Assembly (NCBI GenBank): GCA_905339235.1
Contig: CAJPFG010000018.1
Coordinates: 248,001-312,000, forward strand
Direction of reading: 5' to 3'
Origin: Phycisphaerales bacterium
Lineage (GTDB): Bacteria > Planctomycetota > Phycisphaerae > Phycisphaerales > UBA1924
DNA length: 64,000 nt
Shown piece after piece: positions 50,377-59,230 of this stretch. The notes under the pieces are model-generated. The model worked only from the letters and a program-made list of their open reading frames with translations, did no database searches and was not told the DNA's origin. Position 1 is the first letter of the stretch; each line of letters begins with the position of its first letter. The position numbers and the translations under genes are program-made.

Positions 50377-51426
50377 CTACACCCGCACGGGCTCGGTCGG
50401 CGTCAGGTCCATGATCTGCTTCACGATCGTGTCGCTGTCCACGCGATCGGCCTCGGCCTCGAAGTTCATCAGGATCCTGTGCCGCAGCGACATCGGGGCG
50501 ATGCTCTTGATGTCGTTGAAGCCCACGTGGTACCGGCCCTCGATCAGCGCCTTCACCTTGCCGCCCAGCATCAGCGCCTGGGCCGCGCGGGGCGAGGCCC
50601 CGCACCGGATGTACTTGTTCGTCGGCCCGCCCGCGCCGCCCGCGGCCATCTCGCCGCCCGGGTGCGTCGCCAGCACCAGCCGCGCCACGTATTCCTTCAC
50701 GTGCGGCGCCACGATCGCGCCGCGAACGAGCTTCTGCATTTCCAGGATCGTCGCGCCGTCCAGCACCTTGGTCGCGTCGGGGTTGGCCTGGCCTGTGGTG
50801 CGGTCCAGGATCGTCATGAGTTCCGTCAGCCCGCTGTAGCCCACCACGATCTTGAAGATGAAGCGGTCCATCTGGGCTTCGGGCAGCGGGTATGTTCCCT
50901 CCTGCTCGATGGGGTTCTGCGTCGCCAGCACGATGAAGGGCAGGTCGAGTTTGTACGTCACGCCCGCGGCGGTCACACTCCGCTCCTGCATGGCCTCGAG
51001 CAACGCCGACTGGGTCTTGGGCGTCGCGCGGTTGATCTCGTCCGCCAGCAGGATTTGGGCGAAGATCGGCCCCCGCTGGAACTCGAAGCGCCTCCGCCCT
51101 GTCGCCGGGTCCTCGGTCACGATGTTTGTGCCGATGACGTCCGCCGGCATCAGGTCCGGGGTGAACTGAATGCGGTTGAACGGCAGGGTCAGCGCCTGCG
51201 CCAGCGTGCGAACCAGGAGCGTCTTGCCCAGGCCCGGCACGCCCTCGAGCAGCACGTTGCCGCCGGCGAAGAGCGCGATCAGCACGCCCTCCACCACGCC
51301 CTCGTGCCCGACGACCACCTTGCCCACCTCGGCCTTGAGTTTCTGGAACGTCGCGCGGAAGCGCTCGCACTGTTCCTTCACTTCCGCCGGCGTTTCCATC
51401 TTCATTTCGCGTTCAACAACCGCCAT
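50377..51426 (-). CDS. MoxR-family AAA+ ATPase
   Basis: 349 residues from ATG 51426, with AAGGAG upstream; an in-frame GTG at 51432 is less well placed. Walker A GVPGLGKT (62-69), Walker B LLADEINRA, sensor 1 LATQNP and the arginine region EAQMDRF are intact. MoxR ATPases act as chaperones that insert cofactors into, or assemble, VWA-containing complexes. Here they would act with the DUF58 and VWA proteins encoded on either side. Confidence 0.94.
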   Translation of the reverse strand: MAVVEREMKMETPAEVKEQCERFRATFQKLKAEVGKVVVGHEGVVEGVLIALFAGGNVLLEGVPGLGKTLLVRTLAQALTLPFNRIQFTPDLMPADVIGTNIVTEDPATGRRRFEFQRGPIFAQILLADEINRATPKTQSALLEAMQERSVTAAGVTYKLDLPFIVLATQNPIEQEGTYPLPEAQMDRFIFKIVVGYSGLTELMTILDRTTGQANPDATKVLDGATILEMQKLVRGAIVAPHVKEYVARLVLATHPGGEMAAGGAGGPTNKYIRCGASPRAAQALMLGGKVKALIEGRYHVGFNDIKSIAPMSLRHRILMNFEAEADRVDSDTIVKQIMDLTPTEPVRV

Positions 51427-51492
51427 GTTCACGCTCCTTGCAATCCGCCATACGGGCGATCGCGATTCTTGTACAGATTCAGGTCCGATCCG

Positions 51493-51520
51493 GATTTGCT
51501 GTTTGCGATTTGCCCTTTGC
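51493..51520. repeat. ATTTGC heptamer repeat, copy D
   Basis: Between the 1022-residue VWA gene and moxR. Units GATTTGC, TGTTTGC, GATTTGC, CCTTTGC and GATTTAC follow one another. Same family as copies A-C, here mostly in one orientation. Confidence 0.7.
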
Positions 51521-51523
51521 GAT

Positions 51524-54500
51524 TTACTGCTTCTCGCCCTCTTCCTCCCCCATCTCCTCCCGCGCCTTCTGCTTGGCCTTGAGCAGCCGCCCCATCCCCT
51601 CGCCCGGCTGGGCCGCGGCGTCTTTCGGGAGCGGCGGCGGGTTCGTCGGCGCCACCCTGGCCTCCGCCCCGCCGATCGCGATGTTCACGTTCGCCCGCTT
51701 CAGTTGCTCGGCGCTCGCCTCGAACTTCACGCCCGAGAGCCTCTCGGCCTTGCGCACGGCCTCCCTGGCCTGCGCCACCGCCTGCTCGGGCTGCAATCCG
51801 CTGGCGCGCTGCACCATCTTGGCCCGCGCCTGCTCTCGCGCGGCCTTGAGCGAGCCCACGTGCTCGGCCTTGCGGGCCTCCTGACGGGTGAACCCGCCGA
51901 CGACCGCCGCCCACATCGCCGGGATGTCGATCCGCACGCGCCGCACGCCCACATCCAGCAGGAAGAGCGAGATGGCCGCAATCGCCACCCACAGCCAGAA
52001 CGCCCGCAGCGCCACCGGCATCTTCAGCCCCTCGCGCGTCCACAGGTCCTCGTTCATCGCGATGCCGGTGAGCACCCGCCCCCCGGTCAGTTCCGCCACC
52101 TGCGACAGCAGCGACGTGTTGTCCTCCAGCGTCCGGTACTCATCCGCGTACGGACGCGTCACCGCCGCCTGCACGCTCCCCTCGATCACCCCGTCCTGCT
52201 GCGTCGAATCCGGCGCCGCGTACCGCAGGCTCACCACGTACGACCCGGGCTGATCCGATTGCACCACCCCCTGGTACCGCCCGGGCCCCACCTGCTTCAG
52301 GTCCACGTCCAGGCCGCGTCCGTCCGGCAACGCCAGCCGCCCCTTGAACGTCGCAAAGTTCAGCCGTTCTCCCGCCGCGTCGAGCGCCTCGACCGTGATC
52401 ACCGTCTGGTCGCCTCGGTTCTCGGTGGAAACCCGCACGTTGGCCGACCCGCCGGGCCGCATCACCCAGCGCATGTGTTGCTCCCAGAACTGCCGGTAAC
52501 TCGCCCACGACACCCACTGTGTGTTCCACCGCGTGGTCGCATCGCTGGTATACGCCACCGCCTTGCCCAGCCCGTACTGCCATTGCGCCAGGATCGGATC
52601 GCCTTCTTTGCCCTTGAGCGTCATCTGCGCCAGGCCCTCGCGCTCGGCCGTGACGACATACCCGGTGATCGCCGGCACGCTCGTCATGCCGCGGAGCGCC
52701 TCGCCCCCCAGCAGCACCTGCGGCAGGAACGGCTGTCCTTCCCAGATCAGGCTGCGGCGAACGGTCTGGGCTTCCTTGATGAAGATCTGCGGGATGTTCG
52801 CTAGCCCCTTGGCCGTATTGACGTGATAGTGCCGCCCGCCGGTGTACTTGCTGATATACGCCATGCGGCTGGTGTCAGCGCCGCTGTGCGGATACACGCC
52901 CACCGTGCTGATCGTGATCTTCTTGTCCACGTACTTGTCCAGCAGCGACGTGTTGGGCACCGCCGGATCGCCGTCGGAGATCATGATCACGTGCCGCTGG
53001 CCCGCGTCGGCCTTGCTCAGGCCCTCGTACGCCAGTTCCAGCGACGGCGTGAAGTCCGGCATGTCGCCGAACATCAGGTTCTGGATCGAGCGCTTGATCG
53101 CCGTGCCGTCGCCCACCGGCGCCAGTTTGTGCACCCACTCCGTCCCCCCGCCCCAGCCGTACTCCACGATTCCCGCTAGATCGAGCCGCGACAGGCTGTT
53201 CACCGCCGCCTCGCACACCTTCTTGCCCAGAAACGTGCCGTCCGGGGCCTCCACCGAGTGCATCACCAGCGCCAGCGCCCCCCGCGGCATCTGCCGCTTC
53301 TGCGGCGGATCGAGTTTCACCGGCAGCGCATCCTCCAGCGGCGAACCGATCCACCCGCCCGCGCCGAACGCGTTGGGCCCGCCCACCATCAGCAGCCCGC
53401 CCCCCGTGTCGTGCACGTACTGCCGCAGATCCTCCTGGAACTTCTGCGTGAACCCGTACGCCGACTCGTTGAACAGCACCACCGCGTCGAACGCATTCAG
53501 GTCCGTCAGCGACGTCGGAACCTGGTCCGCGGGCACCACATCGCACTTGATCTTCGCCGCGCTCATCGCGTCCAGGAAATGCTGCGCCTCCGCGGCGTCC
53601 TCCGTAATCACCAGCACCTTGCCCTCGCCGGACACAAACGTCACCGCGAGGCTCTTGTTGTTCTGCACGACCGCATCGCCCACCATCCGCCCGTCGCGGA
53701 CGTCGGGCTCAAAGTCTGCCTCGAACCGCTGCGGGCCCGTCGAGAGCGCCTTCACCGGCACCGACAGCACATTGATCCCCTGCTTGAGATCCACCCGCGC
53801 CCCCAGCCCCTCGCTGTCCGGATCAAGGTCCACCGCCTCGCCGTTCATCAGGATCGTCAGCCGGCCCTTCGCCGGCTGCACCGCCTGCAACACCACCCGC
53901 AGATTCAGCGTCTCGCCCTCGCGCGCGCTCGCCGGCGTCACCAGCCGATCCACGATCACCTCTTCGCTGTACTTGTACTTCAGCGGCAGCACGTCGATCG
54001 GCACGCCCATCGCCTTCGCCGTCTCCGCGGCCTGAAGCACGCTCCCCGAAGTCTGGTTCCCGTCCGTGATCAGCAGCATCCGGTTCGCCGCGTCCTGCGG
54101 CTTCACCGCCAGCCCCAGCCGCACGCCCGCCGCCAGGTCCGTTCCGTCCAGCGGGCCCAGGTGCTGCCGCTCGACGCCGCGCGTGAGTTTGCTCGGCAAC
54201 GCCTGCACGAACGCGCTCTTCGCCGACGTGATCACCCCCAGCCGATCCTCTTTCCGATCCTGATGCGCCAGGGCCTCCCGGATGAAGTCCTCCGCCTCCT
54301 TCTGCTTGCTCGTCGGCACGCTCTCGCTGGAATCCATGATCACCGTCACGGCCACGTCCTTGGCCTCACGCCGCCACTGCGGCTCGGCCATCGCCGCCGG
54401 AATCAACGCCACCACCACCAGCCGTACGAAAATCGCCACCCACCGCGTGATCGTCCCCAGCCCCGCCAGACTCCGGCGCGACATCAGGATCACCATCACC

Positions 54501-54592
54501 CACAAAATAGGTATCAACCCCAGCCACACCGGCATGTCAAACTGCACCGGTCCCACCGTCATCGACGCGAGCGTGAACGAAGTGGCCATCAT
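51524..54592 (-). CDS. Large VWA/GATase-like membrane protein
   Basis: 1022 residues from ATG 54592 (ATGATGG, overlapping the upstream TGA). Order: two N-terminal helices (FDMPVWLGLIPILWVMVILM and VAIFVRLVVVALIPAAM); a VWA domain with MIDAS start IMDSSES; a glutamine-amidotransferase-like domain (LRQYVHDTGGGLLMVGGPNAFGAGGW); a second VWA-like segment (VIMISDGDPA); beta domains; a C-terminal helix (FWLWVAIAAISLFLL); and a cytoplasmic coiled tail rich in Glu/Lys. It is probably a client or partner of MoxR/DUF58 at the membrane. Confidence 0.85.
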   Translation of the reverse strand: MMATSFTLASMTVGPVQFDMPVWLGLIPILWVMVILMSRRSLAGLGTITRWVAIFVRLVVVALIPAAMAEPQWRREAKDVAVTVIMDSSESVPTSKQKEAEDFIREALAHQDRKEDRLGVITSAKSAFVQALPSKLTRGVERQHLGPLDGTDLAAGVRLGLAVKPQDAANRMLLITDGNQTSGSVLQAAETAKAMGVPIDVLPLKYKYSEEVIVDRLVTPASAREGETLNLRVVLQAVQPAKGRLTILMNGEAVDLDPDSEGLGARVDLKQGINVLSVPVKALSTGPQRFEADFEPDVRDGRMVGDAVVQNNKSLAVTFVSGEGKVLVITEDAAEAQHFLDAMSAAKIKCDVVPADQVPTSLTDLNAFDAVVLFNESAYGFTQKFQEDLRQYVHDTGGGLLMVGGPNAFGAGGWIGSPLEDALPVKLDPPQKRQMPRGALALVMHSVEAPDGTFLGKKVCEAAVNSLSRLDLAGIVEYGWGGGTEWVHKLAPVGDGTAIKRSIQNLMFGDMPDFTPSLELAYEGLSKADAGQRHVIMISDGDPAVPNTSLLDKYVDKKITISTVGVYPHSGADTSRMAYISKYTGGRHYHVNTAKGLANIPQIFIKEAQTVRRSLIWEGQPFLPQVLLGGEALRGMTSVPAITGYVVTAEREGLAQMTLKGKEGDPILAQWQYGLGKAVAYTSDATTRWNTQWVSWASYRQFWEQHMRWVMRPGGSANVRVSTENRGDQTVITVEALDAAGERLNFATFKGRLALPDGRGLDVDLKQVGPGRYQGVVQSDQPGSYVVSLRYAAPDSTQQDGVIEGSVQAAVTRPYADEYRTLEDNTSLLSQVAELTGGRVLTGIAMNEDLWTREGLKMPVALRAFWLWVAIAAISLFLLDVGVRRVRIDIPAMWAAVVGGFTRQEARKAEHVGSLKAAREQARAKMVQRASGLQPEQAVAQAREAVRKAERLSGVKFEASAEQLKRANVNIAIGGAEARVAPTNPPPLPKDAAAQPGEGMGRLLKAKQKAREEMGEEEGEKQ

Positions 54593-55686
54593 CCCGGCCC
54601 TCCGCTTCCGCGGCCTGCCGCCGACCACATCCCGCCTGGCTTGCTGAATCCCTGCACGCGGTTGTTCCCCGAGTCCAGCACCAGCACCGACTTTTCCCAG
54701 ACCGCCACGCCCCAAGGCGAGGCCAACTGCCCCTCACTCCGCCCCGCCTGACCGTAGACCCCCAGGCTCTTCCCGGCATCCAGATCGAACACCTGGACGC
54801 GATTCCCCCCGAACTCCGCCACCATCGCCCGCCGCCCGCCCAGCAGCACCAACCCATAAGGATATTGCATCTGCCCGACGCCCTTGCCGATCCCACCGCC
54901 GATCCATGCGATCAGTTCGCCGTCAAGCGTGAACCGGCCCAGCCGGTGATTGCACGCATCCGTCACAATCAACTCGTTTCGTTGGGGATCAATCTCCATC
55001 GATTGCGGCCGATTGAACTCAACCCCGAGCCCCGATCCGAACTTTCCGAACGAGAATCGATACACGAATCGCGTCTCATCCCCGGGCGTCCCGCCCGCCG
55101 CGGGCTCGAACACGCTGATCCGATCGTGCCCGCCATACTCCAGCACGTACAGCCGCTTCATCCCCGCCCCGTCCGGCGTCGGCAGCACCGCGACGTCGGT
55201 GGGATAGATGAACTGCCCCTCCCCCTCGCCGTACGAACCGAAACTCGCGATCAGCCGCCCGCGGCTCTCCATCAGGTCATCGGGCGCGCCCATCCCGTCC
55301 GGGTCGTAGATCATGACGCGGTGATAATGGGTGTCGGGCACGATGATCCGGGTCGCCCCGCCCGCGGGCGGCGTCCACACCGTGATGCCCGTGGGCTTGC
55401 CGTTCTGCCAGTCGGGCATCCTCCAGCCCCCGACGCAGCGCCCGGTGGAAGGATCGATCTTCTGCACCCGCGCCAGTTTGTCGATCACCCACACAAACCG
55501 TCCCTGCGTGTCGATACAGCGCGGATACGAAAACTGGCCGGGCGAATCGCCCACCTCGCCGAACGTCACGCTGGTTTCGAGCGGTCCGCCCTCCGGGGTC
55601 CCTCCGCACGACGCGAGAACCCCGCACGCAGCGAGTATCCCCAACGCGCACGCACCCCGCCACGCTAACCGGCCTTGTGTCCTCAA
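54589..55686 (-). CDS. NHL-repeat lipoprotein
   Basis: 365 residues from TTG 55686, chosen for GGAGA 7 nt upstream and the TTGA overlap with the permease stop. The open frame continues upstream in a shadow of the permease gene and is rejected. A lipoprotein signal (ACALGILAACGVLASC, lipobox LASC) precedes about five NHL blades (FSYPRCIDTQGRFVWVID, IYPTDVAVLP, FNRPQSMEIDPQRNELIVTD, YPYGLVLLGG, SPWGVAVW). A beta-propeller on the outer side of a membrane is expected. Ligand unknown. Overlaps the VWA gene by 4 bases. Confidence 0.84.
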   Translation of the reverse strand: MRTQGRLAWRGACALGILAACGVLASCGGTPEGGPLETSVTFGEVGDSPGQFSYPRCIDTQGRFVWVIDKLARVQKIDPSTGRCVGGWRMPDWQNGKPTGITVWTPPAGGATRIIVPDTHYHRVMIYDPDGMGAPDDLMESRGRLIASFGSYGEGEGQFIYPTDVAVLPTPDGAGMKRLYVLEYGGHDRISVFEPAAGGTPGDETRFVYRFSFGKFGSGLGVEFNRPQSMEIDPQRNELIVTDACNHRLGRFTLDGELIAWIGGGIGKGVGQMQYPYGLVLLGGRRAMVAEFGGNRVQVFDLDAGKSLGVYGQAGRSEGQLASPWGVAVWEKSVLVLDSGNNRVQGFSKPGGMWSAAGRGSGGPG

Positions 55687-57350
55687 GCACGATTCTCCGG
55701 GTGGATCGTACTGGCCCGGGTCCCCCCGGGATGCAATCTCGTTCGCGATTCCTGCGCTCGTGACAAAAGCCACGCCGTCAGCGCCGCCAAGCCCAGCCCC
55801 ATCCCGACCAGCCAAACCGCCGCCGCCGACAAGTCCGCCATCCTGCTGTAGTGCAGATACCCCAGCAGAGTTTGCGCCAAACTCGGAACTCCCGGCGGTT
55901 GCAGAAACACGCTCGTCTCGATCTCGTGCAGGCTCAGGCACGCGCACACCAATCCCGCCCCCGCCACCCCAACCCACCTCCCCGGCGCCGCCGCCCGCAG
56001 GAACCCCAACAACCCCGTCGCGCCGTCCAGCAGCCGCGATTCCCGCCGCGGCCTGCCCTCCGCCCCCGCCAGCCAGCACCCAAGCAGCCCCGCCACCGCC
56101 CCGAACCGCGCCACGTGCCCCATCACCAGCATCGCCGGAGAATCCAGCGCCCGCGCGCTCCACCCCCATGTCATCGCCACCGCCTGCCCGACCAGCACCC
56201 CCGGCACGAACGCCCCGAACAGCAACACCGCAACGCCCGCCCTCACCACCGCCCGCGTCCGCGCACTGAACGACGCCAACCCGATCCACACGCACAGCGC
56301 CAATCCCGATCCCATCATCCCCACACCCGCCGCCACCGCCGCGCTCACCCCGAGTGCTTCCCCGCTCAGCGCCCAGAAGTTCATGAAGTTCCGCGCCCCC
56401 CCGGCGCTCAACGCCAGCATCGCCCACGGCACCACCACGCTCACCGCCACAACTACCATCGCCATCGCGCCGCCCACACGCCCCCCGCCCGCGGGAGAAT
56501 CCACCCCGCGTGCCGGCTCCGCGCCTGCGCGACGCACCACCCCCAACGACCCCAGCACCGCCACCGCGATCAGCGGCCACGCCGAAACCCACGCCGCCGC
56601 GCTCCCGGGTGCGAGCGAGAGTTCGTACCACACCCGCACGCTGTACGTCGGTGCATCCGCCAGGTGCAGCGGCACCGCCGACCCGATCATGATCAACGCC
56701 ACCGCGCCCACCGCCGCCGCGATCTTCCCCCGCAACATCCGCGCGAGGTGCCACCACCGCGCGCCCGCGGACCCGCGGTCCATCATCAACGCATCTATCG
56801 CATCCCGCGGCAACGCCCTCACCCCCGCCGCGAGAATCAAAGCCGCAACGCCCCACACCCAGCACGACAACCCCAGCACCGCCACTACCCGCCCCGCGAA
56901 CACCGGCAGCCACTCCGCACCCGCCTGCGCCCTTCTCTCAATCCAGTCCCCGAGCATCGACTGCGGCGCCCGCACCAGCCCGAACGCCGCGTACGTCAGG
57001 TACGAAGGCAGCAGCAGCGGCACGCACAGAAACGGCGCCGCGCCCCAGCCCCGCCGCCCGACCCACCACGCCCCGGGCATCGCGATGGCAGTCGCCAGCA
57101 CCCCGATCCCCGCCGCCCAGCCCACCGTGCTGCCCAGCAACTTCCACGAGGGAACTAAACTGGCCACCCCAACCCGACCGCCCGCGATTTCCTGACCAAC
57201 CTTCCAAACCACCGTCGCCCCCGGCCACACGATCGTGACCAGAACCACCGCCAGCAGGACCGCCGCCGCGCCCCGAGCCCCCCACGAACTTCGCGACCCG
57301 ATCAACAATCCGCGCACCTCCCAAACCGAGTCTATCCCAAACGAATCCAT
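55683..57350 (-). CDS. Orphan ABC transporter permease, ThiP/FbpB-like
   Basis: 555 residues from ATG 57350; ATG 57368 is an alternative. About twelve helices in two halves, with a likely EAA loop (DALMMDRGSAGARWWHLARML) in the first half. The length fits fused iron or thiamine uptake permeases. No ATPase or solute-binding protein lies next to it, and its downstream partners are an NHL lipoprotein and a VWA protein, an unusual setting. It is divergent from the M24 gene. Confidence 0.75.
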   Translation of the reverse strand: MDSFGIDSVWEVRGLLIGSRSSWGARGAAAVLLAVVLVTIVWPGATVVWKVGQEIAGGRVGVASLVPSWKLLGSTVGWAAGIGVLATAIAMPGAWWVGRRGWGAAPFLCVPLLLPSYLTYAAFGLVRAPQSMLGDWIERRAQAGAEWLPVFAGRVVAVLGLSCWVWGVAALILAAGVRALPRDAIDALMMDRGSAGARWWHLARMLRGKIAAAVGAVALIMIGSAVPLHLADAPTYSVRVWYELSLAPGSAAAWVSAWPLIAVAVLGSLGVVRRAGAEPARGVDSPAGGGRVGGAMAMVVVAVSVVVPWAMLALSAGGARNFMNFWALSGEALGVSAAVAAGVGMMGSGLALCVWIGLASFSARTRAVVRAGVAVLLFGAFVPGVLVGQAVAMTWGWSARALDSPAMLVMGHVARFGAVAGLLGCWLAGAEGRPRRESRLLDGATGLLGFLRAAAPGRWVGVAGAGLVCACLSLHEIETSVFLQPPGVPSLAQTLLGYLHYSRMADLSAAAVWLVGMGLGLAALTAWLLSRAQESRTRLHPGGTRASTIHPENRA

Positions 57351-57398
57351 CCTACCCCCCCGCACCATTCCCTACCGCCGCCCCGCCCCCCCGCGCGG

Positions 57399-57404
57399 TA
57401 TCAT
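57399..57404 (+). promoter_or_regulatory. -10-like TATCAT 9 nt before the M24 gene
   Basis: GCGGTATCAT is followed by GCCCCCCTC and the ATG at 57414. No ribosome-binding site, so a near-leaderless message is likely. Confidence 0.4.
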
Positions 57405-57413
57405 GCCCCCCTC

Positions 57414-58589
57414 ATGCCACGCTTGATGATCAGAAAGAAGACTCGCCGCCGCGCCGCGGCCGGGAACAAACCCGTCCGCTTTCGACTGCTTCCCGACCCG
57501 CCCGTGAACCACGCAGCACGGATTCTCCGCCTGCGCACGCTCGCCCACGAACTCGACTCGGCCTGGACCCTTATCAACAACCCCCTCGACGTCGCCTACC
57601 TCACCGGCTTCCTCGGCGGAGACTCCTACCTCCTCCTTGGCCCCTCCGGTTGCACCGTCATCTCCGACTTCCGCTACGACGAGGAACTCCGGCCCGTCAG
57701 AAAACTCGCCGACATCCACATCCGCAAAGGCGCCATGCCCGCCGCCGTCGGTGACGCGTTCGCCGCCAACGACATCCGCCGCTGCCTCATCCAACCGGAA
57801 TACGTCACCCTCAACGAAAAGGACGCGCTCACGCGGCACATCGGCGAGGGCCGCTCCCTCATTCCCGCTCCCGGCCTCGTCCAGAAAATGCGCCTCATCA
57901 AGGACGCCGCCGAGGTCCATTTCATCCGCCAGGCCGCACGAATCCAGGAGGCCGCGCTCCTCGCCATCCTCCCGACCCTCGCGCCCGGCCAGACCGAACT
58001 CGAAGTCGCCGGCCGCCTCGAAGCGGAAATGAAAGCCCGCGGCTCCCGCGAGCCGGGATTCCAGACCATCATCGCCGCGCGCACCAACGGCAGCCTTCCG
58101 CACTACCGCCCCGAAGGCGTGACCCTCGCCAGGAACCAGCCCCTGCTCATCGACTGGGGCGCCGTCTACCTGGGCTACCACAGCGACATGACCCGCACCT
58201 TTTCCTTCGGCAAGTGGCCCGCCAAGGTCCGCGAGATCTACCAGATCGTCCTCGACGCCCAACTCGCCGCCGCCGCCGCCCTCGCCCCCGGCAAGTCCAC
58301 CAGGCAAATCGACGCCGTCGCCCGCGACTACATCATTAAGCACGGCTACGGCGAGGCCTTCGGCCACGGCCTGGGCCACGGCCTGGGCTTCAACGGCCAC
58401 GAGGAGCCTCGCCTCACCCACATGCTCGCCGAAAGCACGCTCCAACCCGGCCAGGTCGTCACCGTCGAACCGGGCATCTACCTCCCCGGCATCGGCGGAG
58501 TCCGAATCGAGGACGACTACCTCATCACCGACAAAGGCGCCGAAAACCTGTGCACCCTCCCCAAAGACCTCGCCTGGGCCACCCTCTGA
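57414..58589 (+). CDS. M24 metallopeptidase, aminopeptidase P-like
   Basis: 391 residues. A creatinase-like N-terminal domain (WTLINNPLDVAYLTGF) precedes the pita-bread catalytic domain. Metal ligands: D247 (LLIDWG), D258 (HSDMTRTF), the His of HGLGHGLG (318-325), E352 (VEPGIY) and E366 (RIEDD). It should cleave X-Pro dipeptides from N-termini, or act as prolidase. The basic N-terminal stretch RKKTRRR is unusual and the true start may be later. It precedes accB and accC, an arrangement found in many bacteria. Confidence 0.92.
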   Translation: MPRLMIRKKTRRRAAAGNKPVRFRLLPDPPVNHAARILRLRTLAHELDSAWTLINNPLDVAYLTGFLGGDSYLLLGPSGCTVISDFRYDEELRPVRKLADIHIRKGAMPAAVGDAFAANDIRRCLIQPEYVTLNEKDALTRHIGEGRSLIPAPGLVQKMRLIKDAAEVHFIRQAARIQEAALLAILPTLAPGQTELEVAGRLEAEMKARGSREPGFQTIIAARTNGSLPHYRPEGVTLARNQPLLIDWGAVYLGYHSDMTRTFSFGKWPAKVREIYQIVLDAQLAAAAALAPGKSTRQIDAVARDYIIKHGYGEAFGHGLGHGLGFNGHEEPRLTHMLAESTLQPGQVVTVEPGIYLPGIGGVRIEDDYLITDKGAENLCTLPKDLAWATL

Positions 58590-58680
58590 CCCTCATGCGT
58601 CGATGCCTCGTGGCTCGATGCCTTCTTCCCGCAACACACCCCGTTTTTTTTTCAACTCGCAGTCTCGTGGAATACACACC

Positions 58681-59127
58681 ATGATCGACATCGCCAAACT
58701 CAAGGAACTGGTCGCGCTGATGGCGGCGAACGACCTCTCCGAAGTCGAGATCAAGGACGACAAGCAGGGCATCAGCATCCGCCGCGGCCCCGCCCCCGGC
58801 TCCGCCCCGATCGTCCAATACGCGCCCGCGCCGCACGCGGCCCCGGCCCCCTCCGCTCCCGCCCCAGCCCCGACCCCCGCCGGCCCGCAGGCCTCGATCG
58901 AGTCGCCCATGGTCGGCACCTGCTACCTCGCGCCCAATCCCGACGCCGCGCCCTTCGTCAAAGTCGGCCAATCCGTCACGCCCGACACCGTCGTCTGCCT
59001 CATCGAGGCGATGAAGGTCTTCAACGAAATCAAGGCCGAGAAGAGCGGTGTCGTCGAGCAGATCCTCGTCAAGAACGGCCAGGCCGTCGAGTTCGGCCAA
59101 AGAGTCTTCGCCCTGCGGCCGACTTGA
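58681..59127 (+). CDS. accB: Biotin carboxyl carrier protein of acetyl-CoA carboxylase
   Basis: 148 residues from ATG 58681. The N-terminal helix (IDIAKLKELVALMAANDLSEVEIKD), an Ala/Pro-rich linker and the biotinyl domain with EAMKVFNEI (biotinylated K112) are all typical. It carries CO2 from the AccC site to the carboxyltransferase in fatty-acid synthesis. The upstream gap has a run of nine T (58644-58652) and no clear ribosome-binding site. Confidence 0.94.
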   Translation: MIDIAKLKELVALMAANDLSEVEIKDDKQGISIRRGPAPGSAPIVQYAPAPHAAPAPSAPAPAPTPAGPQASIESPMVGTCYLAPNPDAAPFVKVGQSVTPDTVVCLIEAMKVFNEIKAEKSGVVEQILVKNGQAVEFGQRVFALRPT

Positions 59128-59179
59128 AGTGCTTCAGGGTCTGTCCGCAGCATCGAGCGCACCAAAACCCCACGGTAAT

Positions 59180-59220
59180 CTCCGTCTCTTCGTCTCTTCT
59201 CCTCTCCGTCTCTTCCCCCC
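59180..59220. repeat. Pyrimidine tract between accB and accC
   Basis: Near-tandem TCCGTCTCTT/TCGTCTCTTC units on the plus strand, directly upstream of accC. It resembles the CTCTGTCTTCC core next to the GxxExxY element but is not the same sequence. Confidence 0.5.
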
Positions 59221-59230
59221 AGACCTACCC

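Noticed and set aside
55687..56913. Upstream extension of the NHL lipoprotein frame
   Set aside because: It is a Gly/Val-rich shadow of the permease gene; the lipoprotein signal begins at TTG 55686.
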